DNA from: Takakia lepidozioides
Taxonomy: Eukaryota; Streptophyta; Takakiopsida; Takakiales; Takakiaceae
DNA: 64,000 nt
NCBI GenBank assembly: GCA_030704615.1
Contig: CM060731.1
Location: 90,374,756-90,438,755, forward strand
Reading direction: 5' to 3'
Numbering within the stretch: position 1 is the first letter of the stretch; the number at the start of each line of letters is the position of its first letter. The translations under genes were made by a program, and so were the position numbers. This document shows, in pieces, positions 47,801 to 56,708 of this stretch. The notes beneath the pieces were generated by a model, which was not told where the DNA came from, ran no database searches, and saw nothing but the letters and a program-made list of their open reading frames with translations.

Positions 47801-50800
47801 ACCTGTACAGAAGGCGCATTGCTGCTTTGTCCGCGTTCGGCTGGTCGGTGAACTCGTGGCTCCGGCGAGCATCTGCTATCTCCCGAAAGAATAGGTTGGT
47901 TTTGTAGAGCAGAAAGTACCTCGTCACATAGTCACGTAGGCTCTCTGCTGCAGGAGATATCTCCATCTTGAACTGATGTGCTTGTGTGTCCAGCTGCTCT
48001 TGCGCATTCGTCGTCACCTGTGGAGATTGTCCATCAGATCGCTTTCCTCAAAAAATACAATGAATCCACCCCCTACTAGAGTACAAGCCCCAAACGAAGC
48101 GTGGGGAAGTACCTGAAACCACCATGTCATGCGGTTCATCCACATGTCGAATGTGGGGTCAGAGAGTTTGTCCGGTTTGGGGAAGCTCCACATGTCCCTG
48201 GTACTTTGGGAACCATTCCAGATTTGGAGCCACCGGGTCTGTCCAACCACCCAGCATATTCGTAAGCGCCAAACACCACAAAAAGGAGTTGTTGCCACCA
48301 CAATTTGGTTAAGAATGTATCACCTTTTCTGTTGCATCCACACAGGATGTGGCTAGACGATGGAGCTTCTCCAATGTCATCGTGGGCTTCAGAGCGCGAG
48401 AGTAGTGCTTCCCCACCTCCACCAGAAAGTCGGCACCAAGGGCGGGATCAGCTATGGCCACGTACTTTACCATCCGCGACTTGTACTTTATGCGGGCCCT
48501 CACCTCCGCAGCTTTGACATACGATTCGAGTTCCGGGAGGGTTGGATTCTTCTCCTCTGACTCCATGTAGAACCTCCGCGCATGTGCCAAATCCTGCTGT
48601 ATTTTCGTCTGTCGAAAAGGCGCACATAAGATTAGAGATCCTGCTCAACACAATTTCTTCTATTGGGGGAGGAGAGACAAATTAGCTCAACAAAACTGTG
48701 AGGAGCTTTACCCGAAATATGTAGTCCACCATGGCGTCGACGCTCAGCCTATACCAGGTTCTGTCTGCCTTTGCCTCCGACTTGCGCAGGAGGTCGGCAC
48801 TGAGGGAATTGGCAAACTCTTGCACCCCCTGCTTCCCGACATCCTTCACTCGGAAGAGCATATGGGACAAGTTCGTGGCAATGAAGGCATTCTCAGTCAC
48901 CCTGCAGTGCCACATTTCCATCAAACAATACTGAAATGGGAATTTTCATCATATATGAGGATTCGCAATGAAATGACTTCCAAATTCAAAGTCCAAAAGC
49001 GAGAGGGGTTGTAGCTTACGAGTTGATGTCGGCCATTGCAGCTTTGAGAAGACTGCGATCTTTGGGCCCCGCAACCTTCAGCACAACACAATCGACGGCG
49101 AAATGCCAATCGAGATCGTTGGGGTGGGCTTGGGCAATGTGCTCCATCCATGCCAGGAGGCGATGATTGCCGTCCCACACGTAGAACATCTTACCGGACA
49201 TGTGCTGGAAAAGAGGATCACTAGCAATCGATCTCTCGAACTCCTCATTTCGCGTTTGCCAATGGGGACCCCATTTGTCCACCTCATCGGAAGTGTGGGC
49301 ACGGGAAGCTCCGTGGTCGTTCTCAATGGAAACGTAAAAGGCGGCAGACCCCATTCGATATCCATCCCGGAAAGAGAATTTCAGCTTGTCGATATCGCCT
49401 GGCAGGGCAGGTCTCACCACCTGCAATGACACCAAGCGGCAAAGGGGAATTCGAAGCTTGGCCGGGTACACCATGCCCCCCAGCACCCTGCCAATGTTGC
49501 TGTGGGTTGCCTCCAACATCTTGGCAGCGGCCAACTTCATATCCGCCTCAGACATGACGTCTGCTGCAGAGGGGTTTTCCGGCAGCCCACCAGGACCGCC
49601 AAATCCAGCCTGTATGCTCCGGGTTTGGGGCCTGGGGATGTCCGGGAGGATGTCATCCTGGTCAGAAACCTCCATGTCGTCCTCCTCAACAGGGTCAGCC
49701 ACCTGCGAAACAACCTCCAGCACTCTTGTCGTCTCTACTGCCCTCTCCCTGGCTTCACCTCGAACTTGCACAATCCGTGCTCTTTCAGGTGTTCTTTCCT
49801 CTCCTCCACTCTCCACCGTATGGGTAATTGCGGGGGCTGCTCTTGCCCGCGATGGTCTAACCGGTGTGCTACTGCCTCTCTGTGGTGTCTTGTAGGGATC
49901 CACCGTCTCTGTGGGTCCCTCGCTTACATTGGCATCTGTCATTTGGGCACCCCTGGCCTCTTCAGCTGCCTTTTGTCTTTCCTCCTGGCTAGCATTCTGT
50001 CTCGTCTGTTCTTTTGCCCTCTCTTTTGCCCTCTCACGGGCTTTCTGTTTCTTACTAGGGCTAGCAGCAGGGGAGCCCTCCAGGACGACCACCTTTGATT
50101 GAGGCGAACTGAAACCCTCGCGCGCACTGCTCACTCCCCCCTCCGCAGCCCGTGACTGCTCTCTCGCCGGGGATTGCATGGGCTTAGCTTTCTTCTTTTT
50201 CTTTGCGTGGGCGGGCCCTACTGCATGTGCATGAACAACCTCCATTGCCGGATCTGCTGTCCTCATGTCCTCACGCCCTTCACCTGCCATGCCGCCTGCA
50301 CCAACCTCCCCAATGCCTACTCTGTCGTAATCTCGTTGCAAGTCCTCCCGTCCACCAACAAAAGGTTTAAGTTTGCCCTCTCGCCCCAAGTTGGGCGATT
50401 CAAACATGCGATGAGTTGGAGCTGTCGATGATACCACCAGCGTGCCGGGCTCGTCGTCACTCTGTCATTGACAAAAATCGTGAAAACCAACATCGGTGCA
50501 AAAAGCAGCATCGCAACGAGCAGCGCAACCACCATAGCAACAATCATGTAGCAAAAATGAAAACATAACAAGTTTAGGAAGTATGGAGAGCCATGCAACA
50601 ACAATGAAAACAAATGCAACCATTGCCTAAGAATGACATGCACAAGCAGCCTTCTCCAGAGCTGCCGGATTTGCACACGCATTGCAAACAATCTAAGGTT
50701 CACTCAACTATCTAAAGTTCACTCATACAGCAAAGCCAGGATGAAGATGCAAAAACAAAGCGAAAGCAAAAAATAAATCGAACAAACCGAAAGCAGAAGT

Positions 50801-50984
50801 GGCTTGCCTGAGAGTACTCGGCTTCAGTTGGCGCAGGTTGTGAGCAAGACACTGGAATCTCCTGCTGGAGCTTCAGTTTGGCCATGCGAGAGATTGGCCG
50901 TCGTCCGTAGTACAGAGCTTTCAACTTCCGCCGCGGTCTGGATGTGAGGTCTCTCTCAGGAGAGCCACGCCCTTCAGGCGGCAT
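44804..50984 (-). pseudogene. ParB-like / DNA-methyltransferase fusion gene of E-in
   Basis: Ten predicted exons: 50984-50808, 50461-49020, 48901-48712, 48608-48324, 48238-48113, 48017-47803, 47193-46067, 45978-45715, 45630-45432, 45302-44804. All introns are GT-AG except the first (GC-AG), and phases match. Together they give about 1,500 residues. Order: basic leader; low-complexity linker; ParB-like core ending near residue 495 (LRIPLCRLVSLQVVRP, then FYVWDGNHRLLAWM); helical region; RYCKFSLLEKGHL; Lys-rich linker; motif-IV-like DMILLDIPDG with MLLDDGGC; then DLTCGTG-ASMWA and FAFEPD (motif I); acidic tail. ParB-methyltransferase fusions are well known in phages and plasmids. Motif IV is normally (D/N/S)PP(Y/W/F); DIPD departs from it, so activity is doubtful. 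Small frameshifts near 46450 and 45823 break this copy. Confidence 0.75.
47220..47745. repeat. Palindrome array in intron 6 of the E-in ParB-MTase gene
   Basis: About six units contain CGAAAATGGCTAAGTCCC, ACTGGAA(A/T)A, (C/T)GGCGCCGAATTTCCAGTTC, GGCCAGCCAGTCTAGGG and ACTTAG. Most units point one way; the last is inverted and closes a large hairpin (GCCATTTTCGG near 47695). It occupies nearly all of the 609-bp intron 47194-47802. Confidence 0.85.
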
Positions 50985-51199
50985 AAGTCCCAGCCAAAAA
51001 GATCTCCTTTTTTGGGGTACATGCCTGGAATACCATGTTAAGCCAAGTTTAGAATGAGATTTAGGGTACGTGTCCAGGAAGCCATGCGTCGCCAGCCCAA
51101 ATAATAACCGACGGCCGTCGACATTTATTGCCCAACTGCGCAATTAAATGTCGGATGAAGCCCTCCATGTCGGATGAAAATCGACGTAAACAGTCCCGG
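50985..51199. promoter_or_regulatory. Immediate upstream flank of the E-in ParB-MTase gene
   Basis: Bases 51061-51180 recur inverted at 63880-64000, the E-right copy. They contain CAACTGCGCAATTAAATGTCGGATGAAG, also a relative of the E0/E3 flank (CAACTGCGC.ATTAAATGTC near 1110). This conserved cassette segment is probably the 5' UTR and promoter. Confidence 0.5.
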
Positions 51200-53110
51200 A
51201 ATTTCCAACGTAGAGGTAATTCGGAGCGCTGCACGATGGAATTCCGGCGCCGGATTTCCATCCTGCAGGTAATTCGGAGCGCAGCAGGATGGATATCCGG
51301 CGCCGAATTTCCATCCGCGGAGGAAGGGCGGCGCTGGAAATTTCCCTCATGCAGGTAATTCGGAAGCGCGCGGATGGAAATCCGGCGCCGAATTTCCATC
51401 CGCGGAGGTAGGGCGGCGGTGGAAATTTCCCTCATGCAGGTAATTCGGAAGCGCGCGGATGGAAATCCGGCGCCGAATTTCCATCCGCGGAGGTAGGGCG
51501 GCGGTGGAAATTTCCCTCATGCAGGTAATTCGGAAGCGCGCGGATGGAAATCCGGCGCCGAATTTCCATCCGCGGAGGTAGGGCGGCGGTGGAAATTTCC
51601 CTCATGCAGGTAATTCGGAAGCGCGCGGATGGAAATCCGGCGCCGAATTTCCATCCGCGCAGGTAGGGCGGTGCGCCAAATTTCCCTCAAGCAGGTAATT
51701 CGGCGCCGAATTTCCCTCCTGCAGGTAATTCGGATCCCGGATGAATGGAAATTCGGCGCCGAATTTCCATCCAGCAGGTAAGTCGAATCCCGCATAAATG
51801 GAAATTCGGCGCCGAATTTCCATCCAGCAGGTAATTCCAATACCGGATGAATGGAAATTCGGCGCCGAATTTCCATCCTGCAGGTAATTCGAATCGGTGC
51901 CAAATGGATATTCAGCGCCGAATTTCCATTCGCCATGTATTTCTGAGCGTGGAATTACCTTCGTGCAGGTAATTCCCAGATGAGAATTACCTTTGTGCAG
52001 GTAATTTCCAGATGAGAATTACCTTCGTGCAGGTAATTTCCAGATGAGAATTACCTTCGTGCAGGTAATTGTGGACGAAGAATTCACATCGATTGGAATT
52101 ACCTGGAGGAAGGTAATTCTCATCTGGAAATTACCTGCACGAAGGTAATTCTCATCTGGAAATTACCTGCACAAAGGTAATTCTCATCTGGGAATTACCT
52201 GCACGAAGGTAATTCCACGCTCAGAAATACATGTCGAATGGAAATTCGGCGCCGAATATCCATACGGCACCCATCCGACTTACCTGCTGGATGGAAATTC
52301 GGCGCCGAATTTCCATTTATGCGGGATTCGGCTTACGTGCTTGATGGAAATTCGGCGCCGAATTTCCATTCATCCGGTATTCGAATTACCTGCAGGATGG
52401 AAATTCGGCGCCGAATCTCCATCCACCCGAGATTCCACTTACCTGCTGGACGGAAATTCGGCGCCGAATCTCCATCCATCCGGGATTCCACCTACCTGCT
52501 GGATGGAAATTCGGCGCCGAATTTCCATCCATCCGGGATTCCACTTACCTGCAGGATGCAAATTCGGCGCCGTTTTCCCATCTGTGGAAGTTTTTATGTC
52601 GGCCAGTTTTCGGTCTGACCCCCCGACAAGACTTCGTTTGGGGGGGGCCCGGATGGAAATTCGGCGCCGAATCTCCGTCCATGGGATGTTCTCTGTCGCA
52701 TACTCGCCGGCCTCTGCGCCCGAGGCGACTTCATCCGGGCGTCCCCTGTTCGATATTCGGTGCCGAATTTCCGTCCGGGGGTTGAAATGTGACGGCCAAC
52801 TGCAGGCCACTCCCCCCTCCCCGACTGCATCCGAACCGCCCCGGATGGAAATTCGGCGCCGTTTTTCCATCTGGGGATGTTTTTATGCCGTCCAGTTTTC
52901 GGCCTGACCCCCCGACACGACTCCCTTTGGGGGGCCCGGATGGAAATTCGGCGCCGAATCTCCATCCAGGGGATGTTCTCTGTCGCACACACTCCGGCCT
53001 CTGCGCCCGAGGCGACTTCATCCGGGCTTCCTCTGTTGGATATTGGGTGCCGAATTTCCATTCGGGGGTAGTAATGTGAGGGCACGGTGCCGGCTTCTCC
53101 CCTTCAGCCG
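51200..53110. repeat. Intergenic palindrome array of E-in, itself a large inverted repeat
   Basis: This holds some 25-30 dyads, mostly ATGGAAATTCGGC with its inverted copy. Spacers carry GCAGGTAATTCGG or splice-site-like words. The central 51930-52235 consists of AATTACCT.C.TGCAGGTAATT words and is a near-perfect inverted repeat around a 24-bp spacer (52071-52094). Symmetry continues outward into the dyads to about 51750 and 52420. Beyond about 52560 the units change to the GGGGGATGTTCTCTGTCGCA type. The array lies between the two divergent genes and could form extensive secondary structure. Confidence 0.88.
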
Positions 53111-54818
53111 TCATCATCCGGACGGCCCCCCACTTTCTGACTGCATACCGTTGGCGCGCTCCCACCTTGGATGATGCAGAGACACAGTTTGCATGCATAC
53201 GGGCTTGGTGGACATCGTCAGGTGCTGTAAGGAAATCAGACGAAGGAGCAATGGTCAGTTGGCTAGCATGGTGGCATTATCGTTTCCTCCAGTTCGGCGA
53301 CTATATGCGGGAGGTGAGTTGCACGAATTCGCGTCCCGTTGGATATTATTCTTGGCCATATTTGTAACTTGCTTGTAACCTCAACATGTGCTTGTGCAGG
53401 AAATGTGTCTCGACTCCGACACCGACATGCCCACGACAAACATGGCCGAATCAGTGCACTCTTCCTGGCGTGCCTCCTCTGCGGCGCATCTGGTGGACAT
53501 CCTCACTGCCACAACGGAGGACATTGTGAGGTCAATTATGCAGCAATGCAGGTACAACGAGTTCTTGAAAGGGAAACAGTGGGGCTTGGGGCCGGACAGG
53601 CAGGAAATGCTGATGCGGACTGCCTCCAGATCGAAGAATCCTCGGAAGTGGGCGGCGGCCTTGCGAGAGGGCCTTCGGGACACGCCATTGGTGCGAAGAG
53701 GCCAACATTTGGAAGGAGATGTTCATACCCGTCCAGTGAGACGAAGACTTGACGAGGCACCTGGCGGAGAAGAGGATTCATGGCGAGCTGACAAGAATAT
53801 TCGCACGCTCCCTCGTGGTCCGGTGATGTTGTCCGAGGAGGTCTCGTCGAGCACCGGAAGTCCTGCACGTTCAAGATCGCCGTCTCCTTTGAGCACAGGG
53901 CGCGTGCCCCGGCAACATAACGAGCCATCTGTAGTAAAGCAATACAACATTCCCATTGTGGAGACAAGAGTGTCGGAGTCACAGTGGAGAATTGCGAGGA
54001 CATTGCCGACATTTCGAGGGAAGTGTTGCGCCATCCGGGTGGATACGAGAGCACGCTGTGGTGAGATGATTCGGAGGAACCCACACGGTGCTGTACCTGC
54101 ACCTTGTTTCAGCGGCAGATTTTTGACTCCCACATTTGCTCACGCCACAACGCAGACATTTTGGTTCTGTAGGCACGACATAATGACCTGTGTATTTGGC
54201 AAGCCCAAGTACGGGATTCAGGGAATGCCGGAGCCTCCGGGCGTCTGGCCTGTTGCACCGGGTTGCAGCCTCTCTCAGAATGAGGCGGATGCTCTATCTG
54301 CAGCAGGATTTCGAATGGTGCAACGCACAGACATCCCGGCCCACGCATTTCCGGTTCCTCAGACCCAGCCATTGCAGACTGCTCGGTCCAGTAGAGACGG
54401 ATTGGACAATTCTGCACATCCCACAATGCGATTCGGAAGAGTGAAGAGACGACACCCTCCCAACAAGTTGAATGAGACTCGGATTGCCAATGCTTTTGGG
54501 ATGGCTTGCACTATTCAGAGCTCCGTGGACGTACCCCCACCCGGCCTTGGGCGTGTGTATCGGATGGCAACGGCCGGCTCGGCTGTACGCGACGATGTAT
54601 ACACAATTACGATTGGAGTGGAGCCGACTTGCAACTGTACGGACTTCTCGTTGATGGAAGCAAAGAAGGGTTCGAAGTATTATCCGTGCAAGCATCTGTA
54701 TTACATTTACCTGAAGAGGTTGAGGATGAACGTGACTATTGATGACTTTATTCATGCACCGGCGTTGAGCGTGAACGAGCTGCACAAACTCCTCCTTAGG
54801 GATTCCAGAAATCATTGA
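53111..54818 (+). pseudogene. SWIM-type MULE-like transposase with internal deletion (E-in)
   Basis: A short piece, LTAYRWR (about 53137-53157), is the N-terminal segment seen in E3. It is joined directly to APTLDDAETQFACIRAWW, so the zinc module and the Asp-containing catalytic core are deleted. The first exon ends at 53313 (GAG/GTGAGT) and the second runs 53400-54818 uninterrupted: EMCLDSDTDMPTTNMAESVHSSW (likely catalytic Glu), a basic/Ser linker, a Cys/His-rich segment (CCAIRVDTRARC, FWFCRHDIMTC) and the SWIM finger CNCTDF...YPCKHLYYI, ending RDSRNH. The open second exon suggests recent origin. It could still bind DNA but lacks the residues for strand transfer. Confidence 0.78.
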
Positions 54819-54959
54819 TGGGGCAAACGGAATCCTCCATATGGATATTTTCAAATGCATTTTGCTGTATCAGACTTTTTTTTTGCAGTGTAATGAAATG
54901 CACCCCAAAACTCCTGGAATGAGGCAATATTCCATTCAAACTGAGATCCAACAGAAGTA

Positions 54960-55370
54960 GTTGTGGGGCCATTTCTGGAAAAATGGCGCCGAATTTCTCT
55001 TTTTGGGGCCGAAAACTCGCTAAGTCCCAACATGCACTGGTACCTGTGTTTGGGAAAATGGCGCCGAATTTCTCTTTTTGGGGCCGAAAACTGGCTAAGT
55101 CCCAACATGCACTGGTACCGTGTCTGGAAAAATGGCGCCGAATTTCTCTTTTTTGGGCCGAAAACTGGCTAAGTCCCAACATGCACTGGAAAAATGGCGC
55201 CGAATTACCTGTCATGAGGGGACCTATAGCCGTGGAATTCGGCACCATTTTTCGCCAGAGAGACCTATTGCCGCGAAATACGTCGCCGTTTTTTCAGGTT
55301 ACGGACCCTATTACCGCGAAATTCGGCGCCATATTTGCACATGTCGCTGGGAATTGGCATGAGCGGAAGA
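54960..55370. repeat. Subterminal repeat block of E-in
   Basis: Three near-identical units of about 75 bp (from 54975, 55060 and 55130) have GGAAAATGGCGCCGAATTTCTCTTTTTGGGGCC, CGAAAACTGGCTAAGTCCC and AACATGCACTGG. They are followed by a degenerate fourth with GGCGCCGAATTACC and two further GGCGCCAT/GTCGCC variants. It shares the GGCTAAGTCCC word with the intron-6 array of the same element. Confidence 0.8.
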
Positions 55371-55503
55371 CGAAATTTCATGAGCACAACTGTCAAAAGT
55401 GCAATTTTTCCTTCAAGGGGCCGAATAATATATTTGTTTTTCCTGACACATTGCATTAAATTATTGTTTTTTATTGTTTTTTATTTTCGAAATTTGTACT
55501 TCT

Positions 55504-55578
55504 GCTCATGAAAACCGATTGTGTTACTACTCTGCTCATGCCGCTCATGCCGCTCATGCTCATGAAATAGCAAACCTC
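55504..55578 (-). repeat. Right terminal inverted repeat and GCTCATG cluster of E-in
   Basis: GCTCATG occurs at 55504, 55534, 55543, 55552 and 55558, facing the CATGAGC cluster at the left end; two more CATGAGC lie at 55359 and 55380. The 21-bp inverted terminal repeat is 55558-55578. Confidence 0.75.
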
Positions 55579-55588
55579 CATTTTGGAG
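55579..55588. repeat. Right target-site duplication of E-in
   Basis: CATTTTGGAG. It is followed by TCAG and a GT donor (55593), exactly where the paralogous E-in exon 5 ends (TTTCAG/GTACTT at 48113). Confidence 0.85.
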
Positions 55589-55983
55589 TCAGGTGTGTAT
55601 TCGAACATGCTGTTTCTTCTCTTCAAGTATGTGATGTGTATCTTTTTTGCAATTCTGACAAATATACTATTTGCAGCTCGAAAAGCGCGCCGTCATTGTG
55701 CTGGATCAGACTTTGAAGGACCTGAACATTGCGATTGTTTCCCCTCCCCAAATGTCATTGGAGGCATACATAAGGAAGTGGAGAGGTCTCACCTGGAGAT
55801 ACTGTTTTTTCCGGGAGTTCTCCAAAGATGGTAACATTTTACGGTCCAACGACTTTGACAGTCAGGTTGGAGGAGAGTGGGCCATGATGCGAGTTGTGTA
55901 CAGGTGCAATGTCATACTTGAAACTCTACTGTTTTTCTGGGAAAAAATGTGGCTTCATATGGATTGCAATCTTAGATCCAGAT

Positions 55984-56708
55984 TGAATGTCGTTGACGAC
56001 ATTCACTTCTTTGTCTAAGTCATTCTTAAGCGAGTATATGAATTCACCTGGTTAGGATCTAAGGGTGCAATTATATTGTACCTGATTAGAATTGATAATG
56101 TCCTTGAATGGCGTTGACGACATTCACATACGGAGTTGTTGAGAGGTCCTCAAAGTTATTTAAATTTTTGTGATGTCCATAGAGGTTACAGTGAGGGTTC
56201 CTCACTTCATTTTGCTGAATGTCAATGCAGACATTCAGTTGTTCTGCATTGTTTTTGCCTCTTGCGATGAATGTGGAGGCTTGATAAGCTCTGTTTTAAG
56301 AAATCCAAAGTGAATGTCGTTGACGACTTTCACAGCTGTGTCTGTATTATTCAACAGCGACAAATTCAATTTACATGGATTGGGGAGCTAAGTAATTGGT
56401 TTCTTTTTTGTATTTTTGTGAATGGCGTTGACGCCATTCACATACAGTGATGTTGTGAGGTCCTCAGTGATAGGTTCGTTATGAATGTGCATTGAGTTTG
56501 CCTTGAGGGTTCCTTACTCAATTTTTTGATTTCCATCCTGTGATTTTGCTTCATTTAAGTAATAATTTGGCTTCATTAGTGAATGTCGTTGACGACATTC
56601 ACTTCTATGTCTGTGTCATTTCTAAACGATAATTTGCATTCACCTGGATTAGGGTGTATTTACAGTGTCATTGAATGGAATGTTCTGAATGGCGTTGACG
56701 ACATTCAT
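55984..56708. repeat. GTGAATG-type palindromes in the E-out intron before the YTKYVLMEG exon
   Basis: Seven copies lie at 55984-56006, 56104-56127, 56215-56238, 56310-56333, 56418-56441, 56579-56602 and 56685-56708. Two are perfect: 11-bp arms GTGAATGGCGT (56418) and GTGAATGTCGT (56579), each with a TG centre. The intron is 55904-56848, homologous in position to intron 6 of E-in. Spacers also share words such as TGAGGTCCT and GAGGGTTCCT.CACTCA. Confidence 0.88.

Larger units (their letters stand above)
44652..55578. mobile_element. E-in: 10.9-kb ParB-MTase/MULE-like cassette transposon
   Basis: The element is precisely bounded (10,927 bp). The left end GGGGGCTGCTATTTCATGAGC and the inverted right end GAGGTTTGCTATTTCATGAGC match at 18 of 21 positions. 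A 10-bp duplication CATTTTGGAG flanks it. Inside, left to right: leftward ParB-MTase gene (50984-44804), a 2-kb palindrome array (about 51200-53100), a rightward truncated transposase (53161-54818) and a subterminal repeat block (54960-55370). Clusters of CATGAGC (left) and GCTCATG (right) lie at the ends. Excising the element with one duplication restores the reading frame and a splice donor of the E-out gene, confirming the borders. The transposase has an internal deletion, so this copy is probably non-autonomous. Confidence 0.85.

Noticed and set aside
44652-55578. Endogenous large DNA virus fragment
   Set aside because: Only transposase and ParB-type genes are present, with terminal repeats and a target duplication; no capsid, polymerase or packaging gene is seen.
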